DNA from: Gracilaria gracilis
Lineage: Eukaryota; Rhodophyta; Florideophyceae; Gracilariales; Gracilariaceae
Reading direction: 5' to 3'
Assembly: GCA_030374805.1 (NCBI GenBank)
Contig: JARGSG010000227.1
Location: 1-64,000, forward strand
DNA: 64,000 nucleotides
Position 1 is the first letter of the stretch. Every line of letters begins with the position of its first letter. Made by a program: the position numbers and the translations under genes. The notes under the pieces were generated by a model that saw only the letters and a list, made by a program, of their open reading frames with translations, was not told where the DNA came from and ran no database searches. Positions 32,776 to 42,871 of the stretch are shown here, in pieces.

Positions 32776-35700
32776 CTACACCACTAAAACATTGTTAACA
32801 AACCCAGCGCCGTCCCTTGACTGGGGCTGATTCTCGGCCACTGTCCACTCTTGATCCACTCTAAACTTGTAATAGTACTCCCCTGGCGGGAGAAGCAACC
32901 TCAACCCGAACAAACCGCTCTCGCCTACATCTTTGCTCAGCGGCCATTCTGCTGACCAGTTGTCAAACGATCCCTTGACAACAATATTTTCTCCCTCGCC
33001 ACCCCACTGCAGCAGTACCGGGGCTGCGTTCGGATTATACAATTCACTTTCCTCGCCAGCTGTAGCAGAAATCAAACTCGCTACGTCTTCTCCGCGAGTG
33101 TACATTGCGTTTCTCAATCGATGAAATTCGCTCGACCACGCCCAGGCAACTTCCGACACGTCTATGGTAGTTTCGTATGCTGACGCCCTAAGCTCTTCGT
33201 ATTCATGAGGATGCGAAAACACACGGAGCGCTCGTTTCACAGCCCACACAAAGTCACCATGTGAGTAATCCTCAAATGTGAATCCATTTCCTTCACCCAC
33301 TTCACTTCTCCATTCGTGCACGGTGTCTCTTAGCCCACCAGTTTTGTACGCGACTACTGGCGTTCCTGCTACGAAGAATTCCTGTTGCACGATACCCCCC
33401 GGCTCGAAGAGTGACGGCATTAGTCCAAAGTCAGCTCCAAGATTGCACATCGGACCATCGGTGAAGAAGCTGTCAGGTGCAGCCCAGAAACACCACGGAT
33501 GCCTCCTTCGTAAATCCAACATATGTCGAGCACAGCCAGCTGAGTACTCATCACTATAGTTGGCTGGCCCTCCAACCAGAATCTGAATCTTACCTCCTGT
33601 GTGACCAATGAGTTCATCAACAGCGTTCAAGATCAGATGCACTCCCTTCTGCGACGTAATTCGTCCGACAAACGCAAACAGAGGAATGGAAGAGTCCCCA
33701 TGTTGGAAACCGAAATAGCGCTGCTGCAAGATCTCCTTGGCTTCGGCGTGGCCTGGAGCTCCTTTTGTTCGAAGCGCCTCTTCTCTCTCAGCTTTCCGAA
33801 TACCGTTGGGATACGCGAACGGGGACTTGGCAATCTGAAGAATGTCATTCAAAGGATGACCAGCCTTAAGTTCGTTGAGGTAACTTGGGCTCACGGTTCC
33901 CCAGCTGTCGCTCCTCAATATGGCACAGCGAGATGGATTCACGACCAGTTGGCTCCACCACGGATTCACTACAAGGTGCCTAGGAAGTCGATGCACGTGG
34001 TCAAGTGACCCTTCATGAGGATTTGGATACACACGGCCTTCGTAAGCACCTTCTCCAAGGTTGTGTATCAAGTGGAAGAACGATGTATTCTTGAAGTAAT
34101 CACCAAAGAAATCCCTGTACCCTGCCGCCATACTCGGCAACCAGTCGTTTGTAACCACTACTGACGGATGCAGCTGTTTCTGACAGCATACCTCCAAAGC
34201 CCCGAGGGACATCAGTACTATGGTTTGGAGTTGTTTCGCTGCGCTTCCAGGATCCGCGTATACTTTCGGGAAAAAGTCTCCTCTCTCTACAAAGATTAGA
34301 TTCACTCCATTCTCTACACCCTCGAATATACCAACGTCGACGATGTGGTTACCAAGATCCACTCCGACGTTCCTTGTCCACTTGATATGGCTTCCAAGAT
34401 ATCCGGTTTGATTCTTTCGATTGACAGTGTAGTAAGGTGAAATTACGTACACTTCCAGTCCAAGATTCACAAGTCCCTTTGTGAGCTCATCCACCATAAC
34501 GCCCAAACCTCCTGCGGTTGAGAATCGACCAAGCTCTGCAGTTAAGAACACAAGCGGTCCTAGTTTTGTCGTTCTCTTAACCACATTTCTGGCAAGATTC
34601 ATTAAGCTTGTATCTCGTGCAGCCATTGACATGTGGGTCAAATAAGCAACAATTCGCTCAGCAGCAGGTGGCTCAAAATCCCTAGGAGCTGGTACACCCT
34701 CATAAGCAACCATGAAACGAAGTTGACTAGATCGCTGCATACATAATTGAAGTAACCTTTCAGTTTCGCCATCATCACACCCTTCCCTCAACAGACCGTC
34801 ACGAAGGGCCATTACGGCGGCGGCGAAATCACTAGCGGATGATGCCGCTCCACGAGTAATTCGCGATACCGCCTCAATCTCGCGAGGATCTTTGAATGCG
34901 TCGGACTCATACCCGCGCAACCGCTTGATACAGGCAGTCAAATGGGCAGCACGGCGCTCGAGAGTATCTTCCACGGGTTTCAGAGTAAGCAGTATAGTTC
35001 CAAGTGGAGCAAGATGGATTTTGTAATTCCGGAACACAAGCTCCTCCAGAGTGCAAACCTCCCCTGAACGCTCCCTACTGGTGAAGGAATCCACAACGGT
35101 GTAAAACGCACCTGGTGCAGCGCCTGTGGTAAACGAGTCTGGGAGATGTTCCCATAGTACTTTCAAATCCAGTTCCACATCGCAACCCCCTCCGTACTGA
35201 TTTCCATCCGTTTTGTCCTTCACATTTGTGGCAGCGATTAAAACCTGGTCCTCCGTAAATCGAGCGAACGCGAAGACCTGATGTTTGAACTGAGGCTCAA
35301 CCTTCAATACACACATTCCTCCACTTCTTAACGCGTCTAGTTCCTGGCGAAGTAATATGCGATGAGCATAGTGTCCTGTGATTTGCGTAATATCATATCC
35401 TAGCGAAGGACCGATTTCTCGTCTTGTCTGTGCCTCCATCTCTGACATTCGTCTCAGGTCAGCGGCAGACATACTCCTCACAGCTACTCCATTCGTATCG
35501 TCTCGGGAACGAGATCGAACAAGATTTGAATTGGATGGAATTCGCTTCATGTCCGCAAGAGATCCTCGCCTCTTCATCTTCAGCTTTCTCTCTGCCGCCG
35601 TTGGGGGTGTCAGAGGAGGGAGCCCAGAACCCTTGGGAAGGGCAGAGCCAGGAAGAGGTGAGACCTTTCCAGACCGAATGACTCCAGGACCAAGAGTCAT

Positions 35701-37635
35701 AGGCGCTAGTACAGCATCGGCAGGGCTTGTATGTCCACTTCTTCTTGGAGGAGATTTAGGTAGCACTGCATCAAAGTTCACGTCATATTCTGTCATTTCT
35801 TCAATATTCGAAACCCCATGTTTGATCGATCGATAAGCTCTTCCAGTTTCTTCCCCAAACAACTGCATTGGAATCTCCGGTAGAAAGTATAAAAGGTCCA
35901 CGGCCAACCACGCTCTTCTGCCGTACAACACCCCCGGAAAGGGCGAAAGGTGAGTGCATGTACTGTTGACCATAATGGGATTCTTCGGTAGCCATTCCTT
36001 GTCGTTTCGATAAAGTCTTGAAAGGGTTCTTGCAGTCGACCTCTTTTGAGCCGGTACTCGGGTCACACTGCCATCACGACGTAGAGACTTGCCTGATACG
36101 GACGAAAGGATCTGAGGAACCCTAACCGTGTGCGCTATGGCTCCAGAAATGAGCAACTGCACTTCCCTGTGGAAGTGGGACTCGGCTATTATCATGAACT
36201 CCGGGTATGCATTCCACATTTCGCGGCAAAACTTGACGAAAAACGGGTTCGGGTATCCTCGCTCAATGCCAGCTTCTGATGTCCAGTATCCATACTCTTC
36301 ATTAGCCTTTACGACAGCTCCGTAGAATACTTCACTCAATGAGTAATGCGGCTGTCCATCGGAATCTTGCAGAAGTAGTTCATCCATGTTTGGAGCCATG
36401 ATCGGAGGCATCGACTGGGCATTATCCAGTCGCACGCCCCTAACGCCGTACTTGTCCGCGAGTGTCTTTATCTCGCCAATCATCATGTTCCATGTCTCAA
36501 CTCGACGATAATTCAGGAGAGCTGAGTCTTCCCATTGATTTTCACGCCCATCGGTTCCGGGATGTCTCAAAGGAATGCCCTTCTTGGTCAGCGTCTCAAC
36601 AGTCAAGTGTCGATACTTTCGATGCATTCGAGTTCGCGAAACGCGATCCAGTGCATCAACTATGGGTATCAAGCCCAAGCGGCGCATTTCGTGGCACAAA
36701 TTGGCGAATGCAACATCTCCACCGAGGATTGAAGCCGGCGTGGAGCGCTCCACAACAGAAAATGGAGACGCGTTCTCTTCGTCTTTCGGGCGTTCCAACG
36801 CTCCCATCAAGTACACAGCAGTTGTGCCCTGCATCTTGATTTTGGGTAACTCATTAAGTACAGCTTCAAAAGAACCCCTTACAAGCAACTCGCCCGTCTT
36901 CTCATCCCATTTAGCATGGACCTCGTCGACTGGCATTTCGGTGATGAGGGACTCGCGAGTGCCACTCGGGTGAACAACAAAACGCCCTCTGAGCCTACGG
37001 CCAGTATCGACGGGAAATCCGTCAAAGACGACAGGAGTGGTATCTCCTGGCTCGGCAATTACCCAATCGTAAAAGCCTGGTCTCGGAAACTGGGGCAGTT
37101 TACGATACACTCCGTGCTCGGTGGCCTTCAGTGGGAGCTCAGTCCAAGCCGGCTCAGCATTGGGATCCGATTGCGGACCAAACAGACGAAGCACGGCGGC
37201 GTACTCATTGACGACAGCAGGATCAAAATTGCCGGAGAGAGGGCGCAGAAGGACCTCGACCTTGGGAGCGTCTCCGACGGTGGCAATCGTAACCGGAAGA
37301 GCATCCGCTGTCTGCAGATCGTGGGCGTCGTACAGTACGTTGAGATCAACGACGGCAGCCTCTCGGATCATGTCACAATGATGGCCGAGCAGGGAGACGT
37401 ACATGACCTCCAACGCGGCGACGGTCTGCGCACACGAGGTGTAACCCTTCCGCTGACAGGCGCGTAACTCGCGGCGCAGCTCGTCAAGAACAGAGCGCGA
37501 GAGCGAGTCATCGTCGGTGGAAAGGTTTGCGATCCAGGTCTCCACGCGCTGTCGTAGATCATCCGGAAACGCGGAGAGGGAATGAAGGCCGGCATCGTAG
37601 ACATGAAGCTTGGACACAAGCTGGTCAAGCACCAT
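32776..37635 (-). CDS. Floridean-type starch synthase: amylase-like + GT5 + CBM48-like fusion
   Basis: An intron-free frame of 1,619 residues from the ATG at 37635 (MVLDQLVSK). An upstream ATG at 37788 adds 51 Arg/Pro-rich residues that look like untranslated sequence. The order is: N-terminal helical region; amylase (GH13)-like domain at about residues 260-620, with LIPIVDALDRVSRTRMHRKY (region I), GVRGVRLDNAQSMPP (nucleophile-type Asp) and FMIIAESHFHRE (acid-type Glu), but STCTHLSP where region IV usually has HD; a Ser-rich linker; GT5 glucosyltransferase at about 1080-1540, with FLTAELGRFSTAGGLG, VVVTNDWLPSMAAGY, FAFVGRITSQKGVHL and the catalytic EPGGIVQQE; and a C-terminal CBM48-like starch-binding domain (VVKGSFDNWSAEWPL). 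Red algae make starch in the cytosol from UDP-glucose; the lack of a transit peptide fits. The KxGGL lysine is replaced (STAGGL). Confidence 0.87.
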   Translation of the reverse strand: MVLDQLVSKLHVYDAGLHSLSAFPDDLRQRVETWIANLSTDDDSLSRSVLDELRRELRACQRKGYTSCAQTVAALEVMYVSLLGHHCDMIREAAVVDLNVLYDAHDLQTADALPVTIATVGDAPKVEVLLRPLSGNFDPAVVNEYAAVLRLFGPQSDPNAEPAWTELPLKATEHGVYRKLPQFPRPGFYDWVIAEPGDTTPVVFDGFPVDTGRRLRGRFVVHPSGTRESLITEMPVDEVHAKWDEKTGELLVRGSFEAVLNELPKIKMQGTTAVYLMGALERPKDEENASPFSVVERSTPASILGGDVAFANLCHEMRRLGLIPIVDALDRVSRTRMHRKYRHLTVETLTKKGIPLRHPGTDGRENQWEDSALLNYRRVETWNMMIGEIKTLADKYGVRGVRLDNAQSMPPIMAPNMDELLLQDSDGQPHYSLSEVFYGAVVKANEEYGYWTSEAGIERGYPNPFFVKFCREMWNAYPEFMIIAESHFHREVQLLISGAIAHTVRVPQILSSVSGKSLRRDGSVTRVPAQKRSTARTLSRLYRNDKEWLPKNPIMVNSTCTHLSPFPGVLYGRRAWLAVDLLYFLPEIPMQLFGEETGRAYRSIKHGVSNIEEMTEYDVNFDAVLPKSPPRRSGHTSPADAVLAPMTLGPGVIRSGKVSPLPGSALPKGSGLPPLTPPTAAERKLKMKRRGSLADMKRIPSNSNLVRSRSRDDTNGVAVRSMSAADLRRMSEMEAQTRREIGPSLGYDITQITGHYAHRILLRQELDALRSGGMCVLKVEPQFKHQVFAFARFTEDQVLIAATNVKDKTDGNQYGGGCDVELDLKVLWEHLPDSFTTGAAPGAFYTVVDSFTSRERSGEVCTLEELVFRNYKIHLAPLGTILLTLKPVEDTLERRAAHLTACIKRLRGYESDAFKDPREIEAVSRITRGAASSASDFAAAVMALRDGLLREGCDDGETERLLQLCMQRSSQLRFMVAYEGVPAPRDFEPPAAERIVAYLTHMSMAARDTSLMNLARNVVKRTTKLGPLVFLTAELGRFSTAGGLGVMVDELTKGLVNLGLEVYVISPYYTVNRKNQTGYLGSHIKWTRNVGVDLGNHIVDVGIFEGVENGVNLIFVERGDFFPKVYADPGSAAKQLQTIVLMSLGALEVCCQKQLHPSVVVTNDWLPSMAAGYRDFFGDYFKNTSFFHLIHNLGEGAYEGRVYPNPHEGSLDHVHRLPRHLVVNPWWSQLVVNPSRCAILRSDSWGTVSPSYLNELKAGHPLNDILQIAKSPFAYPNGIRKAEREEALRTKGAPGHAEAKEILQQRYFGFQHGDSSIPLFAFVGRITSQKGVHLILNAVDELIGHTGGKIQILVGGPANYSDEYSAGCARHMLDLRRRHPWCFWAAPDSFFTDGPMCNLGADFGLMPSLFEPGGIVQQEFFVAGTPVVAYKTGGLRDTVHEWRSEVGEGNGFTFEDYSHGDFVWAVKRALRVFSHPHEYEELRASAYETTIDVSEVAWAWSSEFHRLRNAMYTRGEDVASLISATAGEESELYNPNAAPVLLQWGGEGENIVVKGSFDNWSAEWPLSKDVGESGLFGLRLLLPPGEYYYKFRVDQEWTVAENQPQSRDGAGFVNNVLVV

Positions 37636-37639
37636 GACG

Positions 37640-38361
37640 CCAGCACAAAAAGACAAGTAGGCGCTTGCGCTGCGAAATGGAGGAGGGGGCGGGTGCGGGA
37701 GCGCAGCGCGCTTAAGCGCGACGGGAGCGAGCAGTGAGCGGGCGCGCGAGCAACGGTGTAGAGGAGAAGACCGGGCGTCGCGGCGCACAGGCGCGCCAGG
37801 CGAGCTCAGACATGAGACGAGAAGAACTTCTGGTCACGAATGCGCTAGCGCCACGTGAAACGAGCGGCTGCGGTGCACGCCTGCACGCGCGCCGATTCGC
37901 GCCGATTTTTTTTATGAGCGATGCGTCGCATTACACGTCTGCTGCGCCGTCGTTTGAGGCGTACGCGGCGGAGCAAATAGATCGTCCATTGCCGCCTTCA
38001 GATATTCATTGTTAGCACTGCGGCGTCACTTGCAGAGACAGAGAGGTGTCAGCAGCTAGCCTGGCCGCCAATCTTCTTCGCATTCAAAGTCATTTCATGT
38101 ATACATATTCGACTGCATCTAACAAGGGTATAAAGGTAAGCTACGTAAGATAGATACCAAGGTAGATACAGTAGATACTGTATTTGGGCAAGGTGTCGTT
38201 GACCGAGGATGAAACAGAGAGCGAGAAGAGAAAGAGCGTGAAAGAGTGCGTGCGTGAGCGATGCGGTGGCGCACGAGTGGCACCGGTGCTACCACCGCAC
38301 ATCATCTGAGCTCCCTGCACTGTGCAGCATCCTGGCCATCGCGCCATCGCTGATCGGACAT
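37640..38361. other. Starch synthase promoter and spacer
   Basis: GC-rich, with TTAAGCGCGA- and GCGCGC-type motifs at 37690-37900, then AT-richer sequence with AGATA repeats near 38145-38180. Open frames here are short and unsupported. Confidence 0.4.
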
Positions 38362-38887
38362 GTCTCTAGTGTCTATTCGACCGGAATTTTGACCTCATAT
38401 GAGGTCAGCGTGACCTCATATGAGGTCAATTTCGCTCTTGAGAAATAATTGAAAATCAACCTTTTTGAATATTTGAAAATGAGCCACACAGAGAGCTGTA
38501 TTGGGTACAGGAAGAAGTAAAAACTTTTCATAGTTCCTCTTAGACATACAGAGTAGAAAATTACTTAAACAAAGCTTTAATGCTCAGCTTTAAAACCATA
38601 TGCAATTCGTTTAGTACATGCAGATAGATGCAAAGTTAAACAGTAAACAAAAATTTTGGGGTTCAGAATACCTTCAAAAAGAGGTAAAGTGCAAATTATG
38701 GTTTCTTTCGTCTAGTAAAGCTAAAGTTGGACGATAATGCAACGAAAGATAAAGCGCTTGGCATTTCGTTCGTATGTAAAACAAGTAGTAGATTTCAGAA
38801 ATTGTAGAGATACGAAAAAATATTTGTTGGCCTCATATGAGGTCATTTGACCTCATATGAGGTCAATGTCGAATAGACACTAGAGAC
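38362..38887. mobile_element. 526-bp non-coding inverted-repeat element with four palindromes
   Basis: The 20-bp ends GTCTCTAGTGTCTATTCGAC (38362-38381) and its exact inverse (38868-38887) bracket an AT-rich, gene-free core. Just inside each end are two copies of the palindrome GACCTCATATGAGGTC: 38391-38406 and 38412-38427 on the left, 38829-38844 (one mismatch) and 38849-38864 on the right. The whole forms a long hairpin. This is the structure of a MITE or foldback element. I see no clear target duplication, so the exact ends are uncertain. Confidence 0.78.
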
Positions 38888-38993
38888 TCTACCAAGTAGA
38901 GACACAATGATACCATAGCACCAACGGCAACGTTCCTACCGCTGTACCTAGCTCACAAACCAAACATCTTCACGATAAAAGTACAAACCTCCA

Positions 38994-39539
38994 ATGGCGA
39001 CCGCATCTCACGTCTTACTCTTCGTTCCGCTTGCCCCGCCCTCGCTCCGCACACAGCCGCTTTCACCACATATCAATCTAAAATACAATACATTCTCACT
39101 CCGTCTCCTAAAGCACCGCCGTCCACGCTACTCCTCACCACGCCGTTACATAACATCCAGCCTTGAGCAGCCTGCACAAGCGGCGCAAGTCATCCTCGAA
39201 GGCGACCTGCTTGCCTACAGGCCGCAAGGCTCTCAGCTTCAATGGACAGTGGCTGCAGTCACACATGTCGAGCACCCCTCTCTATACCACGTTCGCCCAG
39301 TCCACATAAGGCAATCCGAACCCAACCCCACGCTCGAATACTTTGTCGACTGGAATCCTTCTACACCCACCACCACAATCTCTGCACAAACCTTCATCGT
39401 CAAACTCATTGACGCCAGCTACGAACAAAGAGTTATGCAAGACCGCTTACAGAATCCGCATGGAGAAATTTCGGAGGATTGTTGGCGAGTGCCACGGGAA
39501 ACAATCACCAACTTGCCGGCACCAATCCGTTACGCATGA
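38994..39539 (+). CDS. Unknown protein with organellar targeting-like N terminus
   Basis: An intact 181-residue frame from ATG 38994. The first 55 residues are rich in Ser, Pro, Arg and Leu with almost no acidic residues (for example LLKHRRPRYSSPRRYITSS), as in plastid or mitochondrial transit peptides. The remainder (EGDLLAYRPQGSQLQW, EYFVDWNPST, ISEDCWRVPRE) looks like a small beta-rich domain, but I do not recognise it. The stop codon lies only 17 bp from the stop codon of the convergent F-box gene, so their 3' UTRs must overlap. Confidence 0.65.
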   Translation: MATASHVLLFVPLAPPSLRTQPLSPHINLKYNTFSLRLLKHRRPRYSSPRRYITSSLEQPAQAAQVILEGDLLAYRPQGSQLQWTVAAVTHVEHPSLYHVRPVHIRQSEPNPTLEYFVDWNPSTPTTTISAQTFIVKLIDASYEQRVMQDRLQNPHGEISEDCWRVPRETITNLPAPIRYA

Positions 39540-39556
39540 TACAAAATCAGCGCCTA

Positions 39557-40576
39557 TCACCGACGTGCGCGCTTGATCCTCTGTTCAGCGCGCGCAGCTT
39601 TCTTCATTTCGAACCATTGAGCCAGGTCAACAGCGTCGTCCGTTGGGAATTCACGATAGATTCGTTCACGAAAGCTATGCAGCGGAATCAAACGAAAAGG
39701 TCGTTCAACAAATGAATCGTTAGGGAACATGACAGACGCCACTTGGGAGTCGTTTGAATTATCCATCTCGGCGAAATGGTTGATCAGATGAAGCCTATCG
39801 AATGCGCCATCAACTGTGCTTGATAAAGTAAACTCCATCACATTATGGCCTCCTCTCATATGCGGGAACTTTGGGTGTTGTATGGGCAACACAACGCTCA
39901 CTTCTCTCCTCTGTTCATCAAACGTGTAACTACCAACAACTGGACGCGCCTCCTCCCTGTCCGAACCAACGGGCTTTCCATGAGGGTCACGAACGCGTCG
40001 ATACGCAAGGTGAGGAGGTTCAGGCGTAGTGAGACCTACAACAGTACCCGACGAATAAAAGCGAAGAAACCTATGATACGTGACAAGAAAAACGGGAACT
40101 AGCGGCTCCGACGCCGCGAAACGCGAAGAAGTCTTGGTAAACTGATGTCTCAGAACAAACAACCCGTTTGTACGCAAACGAGGACGCTGCGTACAGAGTA
40201 GCCGCCATGTCTTGTACGAGTACAGATGCTTTTGTAGCTCTCGATGGCTCTCAGAAGGCCAAGTATCCTGCGCAATGCGGCGCCAGTGCTTCGGATCGTA
40301 CGCATGCGAGATAAACGCCGAGTTGACTTGCGCCAGAGTGGCCAAGTTCTCCGCGTCAAGATAGGAGCATACTGCAGATAGCACTTCGCCTGGTAGCGCG
40401 AGGATTTCGAGCTTGGGCTGTGTGGGTTGTTCCGGTTCTGGTGTGTCGGACACACATTGTTCCAGAGCCTGTTCGACGAGCGGGTCGTACTGGTTCTTGT
40501 GCAGCAAACGGAGGTTGGCAAAGTCGGTTTGGTATAGCTGGAGCCAAGGCTTTGTTTTTGGTTCGGCAGCAATCAT
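39557..40576 (-). CDS. FBXO9-like F-box protein
   Basis: F-box proteins recruit substrates to SCF ubiquitin ligases. An F-box is clear at about residues 50-95 (LPGEVLSAVCSYLDAENLAT, FISHAYDPKHWRRIAQDTWP). The C-terminal domain follows the FBXO9/Hrt3 pattern: RPRLRTNGLFVLRHQFTK, VTYHRFLRFYSSGTVVGLTT and ERPFRLIPLHSFRERIY. FBXO9 in animals acts on TELO2/TTI1 and in fungi Hrt3 is its counterpart. From the ATG at 40576 (MIAAEPKTKPW) the protein has 339 residues; the frame extends upstream to 40813, but that part looks like promoter sequence shared with the divergent PDH gene. The TPR-like N terminus of vertebrate FBXO9 is not obvious. Confidence 0.85.
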   Translation of the reverse strand: MIAAEPKTKPWLQLYQTDFANLRLLHKNQYDPLVEQALEQCVSDTPEPEQPTQPKLEILALPGEVLSAVCSYLDAENLATLAQVNSAFISHAYDPKHWRRIAQDTWPSESHRELQKHLYSYKTWRLLCTQRPRLRTNGLFVLRHQFTKTSSRFAASEPLVPVFLVTYHRFLRFYSSGTVVGLTTPEPPHLAYRRVRDPHGKPVGSDREEARPVVGSYTFDEQRREVSVVLPIQHPKFPHMRGGHNVMEFTLSSTVDGAFDRLHLINHFAEMDNSNDSQVASVMFPNDSFVERPFRLIPLHSFRERIYREFPTDDAVDLAQWFEMKKAARAEQRIKRARR

Positions 40577-41033
40577 GTCTGAGACAAGCGGCGGGACTGC
40601 TACTACAGGCGGGGCGGAGCGTGATGGAAAGCGACGGAGACGGAGGTGCGAAGTATACGGAATCGTTTCGCGGCACAGCTCACGTGGACCAGCGGCGATG
40701 ACAGCCGTTGGTGGTGAAGCAACTCGCAGCGAAGTCAGGTGACATGACCCGCGGTGCAACGTGCACACGTAGATACAACACAGAAAACTGGCAACGTGCT
40801 GGAGCACAAACACTTGCGTGCAAAATCTGCTCGTCCCTCGAGCTGATTCGCCTCATCAACCGACAGACGTGGCATTTGTTTGGTGGCCGGACCGCGCGCC
40901 ATTGAGGCGAATCGACTCGCAGCCTCCAAGCTCCGCGTCAACCTCGTCAATTGTCGCATCGCGCTCCAACTCTTCAACTTGGTCAGCGTGCCAGATCGAG
41001 CGTTCACAACAGCTTTGCCACAAGTTTGTACCA

Positions 41034-42347
41034 ATGATGTGTTCCGTCGCAATGGCCGCGCGCCACGGCCTGAGAAGCTTGGCTGTTCGGCCGCGCCCCC
41101 TTTCTACACAGGTTAGCTACATCCGCCATCTTTCCCTCTGGGCTCGATTGTTCCCTTCGCTCGTGTCTCCGCCGCACAATCCAATCAATCCAATCGAAGC
41201 TCCTCCACCCGAACGGCGCACTGACCCATCCTCTCGTCCCGATGCATTCCAATCTGCGCAGTCACAACAGGCTCCAGCAGAAGTCGTATTCGATATCACC
41301 CCGTTTGCCACTCACAAGATTGACGCTCCGGAACCCAAGGCTGTTTCCAATGCCGATGAACTTCATGACTTTTTCCGTATCATGTATCGCATGCGCCGCA
41401 TGGAGATGGAATCCGATGCGCTCTACACCCGACAAATGGTCCGTGGCTTCTGTCATCTGTACAACGGACAGGAAGCTGTTGCTGTTGGTATCGAGGCCGC
41501 TATTACATATGACGACTGCCTTATCACCGCGTACCGCAATCATTGCCAACAACTTGCGCGTGGTGACACCGTCGAATCCATACTCTCGGAGCTCACAGGA
41601 AGGGTGAACGGCTGTTCAAAGGGTAAAGGTGGTTCTATGCACTTGTATAAACCTCAGAATAACTATTATGGTGGAAATGGTATTGTTGGCGCTCAAGGCC
41701 CCCTTGGAGCCGGTCTTGCCTTTGCCCAGAAATACAACAACACCGGAAAGGTTGCCATCACCATGTTCGGCGATGGTGCAGCCAATCAAGGACAAATCTT
41801 TGAAGTAATCAATATGTCCGCTTTGTGGAATCTGCCAACTGTGTTTGTATGTGAGAATAACCGTTACGGAATGGGAACATCCACGAAGAGAAGCGCAAAA
41901 TCAGAGGACTTTTATACAAGAGGCGATTACATTCCGGGCATCAGAGTGGATGGTATGGATGTTCTTTGCGTGCGCGAAGGCATGAAGTACGCGACTGACT
42001 ATGCTCGTGAGAACGGACCAATATATGTTGAGATGGACACCTATCGCTATAAGGGGCATAGTATTTCCGATCAAGGTCTCGGTTACCGTTCTATCGACGA
42101 GATTAACGTTGTGAAAGCCAGCCGCGACCCTATTGACAGGGTGAAGGCTCGTTTGATTGAATGCGGTTGGGCAACACCTCAAGAGTTGAAGGCGGAAGAG
42201 AAGAGGATCCGAAAGGAAGTTGATGCAGCTGTCAAAGTCGCCGAGACTGCTCCCCACCCCCCGTTATCAGACTTGTTTTCGGATGTATATGTCGGTGATC
42301 CGGGTTTCATTCGCGGTACCTTACCGTCTAATGGGAATAATTCGTAA
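41034..42347 (+). CDS. PDHA: Mitochondrial pyruvate dehydrogenase E1 component, alpha subunit
   Basis: This subunit, with E1 beta, decarboxylates pyruvate using thiamine diphosphate and passes acetyl to E2 in the mitochondrial complex. The ThDP motif is present: MFGDGAANQGQIFEVINMSA ending in CENN (GDG...NN). Substrate and cofactor blocks include YRMRRMEMESDALY, GFCHLYNGQEAVAVG, TAYRNHC and KGKGGSMHLY. The phosphorylation-loop region YRYKGHSISDQGLGYRS keeps the serine used for kinase control in animals. The start at ATG 41034 gives 437 residues with a basic, Ser-containing presequence (MAARHGLRSLAVRPRPLSTQ). The frame is open upstream to 40818, but the extra part is unlike a presequence. Divergent from the F-box gene (about 460 bp between starts), no introns. 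Confidence 0.95.
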   Translation: MMCSVAMAARHGLRSLAVRPRPLSTQVSYIRHLSLWARLFPSLVSPPHNPINPIEAPPPERRTDPSSRPDAFQSAQSQQAPAEVVFDITPFATHKIDAPEPKAVSNADELHDFFRIMYRMRRMEMESDALYTRQMVRGFCHLYNGQEAVAVGIEAAITYDDCLITAYRNHCQQLARGDTVESILSELTGRVNGCSKGKGGSMHLYKPQNNYYGGNGIVGAQGPLGAGLAFAQKYNNTGKVAITMFGDGAANQGQIFEVINMSALWNLPTVFVCENNRYGMGTSTKRSAKSEDFYTRGDYIPGIRVDGMDVLCVREGMKYATDYARENGPIYVEMDTYRYKGHSISDQGLGYRSIDEINVVKASRDPIDRVKARLIECGWATPQELKAEEKRIRKEVDAAVKVAETAPHPPLSDLFSDVYVGDPGFIRGTLPSNGNNS

Positions 42348-42871
42348 CAGTCTACCTCGAAGGTAGCATGCTGCAGCTAAGTTTCATTCGAAGTTAACTT
42401 CAAATTTTTGATCAGCTCCGACTTTCAGAGTAGTTTGAGGCGTTGCGATAGATGCAAAAGATAGCTGGTGGGAAACTCTTCTTCGTTGTCTACTCAGACC
42501 AGTACAGCAAGACTGGAAGTAGCCTACAATGGTTATGCCTTCCAAGGGCGACCTGACAACGACGAGCATCCGTAACGCAACATCGGTCGTTTTCGCTACT
42601 TTTTGACGAACCTTTGAACAGAGCTTCTATCTAGACTCAGCACGACCCCTTTTAATATTTGCGTGTTGTGATGGAGAATGCTATAAAAATGAATACTACA
42701 TTGCAATAAGAAGCGCATAGGTGTCTTGGCTTACTAAGAAGTTGTCGAGTTTTGCCATACACACCGGTTCCTATGTTAGAATCTACAGTAACCCTACTAC
42801 CAACAATAATGTTGAAAAGATAAGAGGCCGCAGTTGGCTACAAGCTAAAGTCGATGCGCCGACGAGGAATA
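42348..42871. other. Convergent spacer, PDH E1 alpha and cyclin
   Basis: Only short unsupported open frames. It lies between two convergent genes and should contain both 3' ends. Confidence 0.4.

Noticed and set aside
37734-38015. Plus-strand open frame upstream of the starch synthase
   Set aside because: GC-rich promoter sequence with low-complexity translation and no motif.
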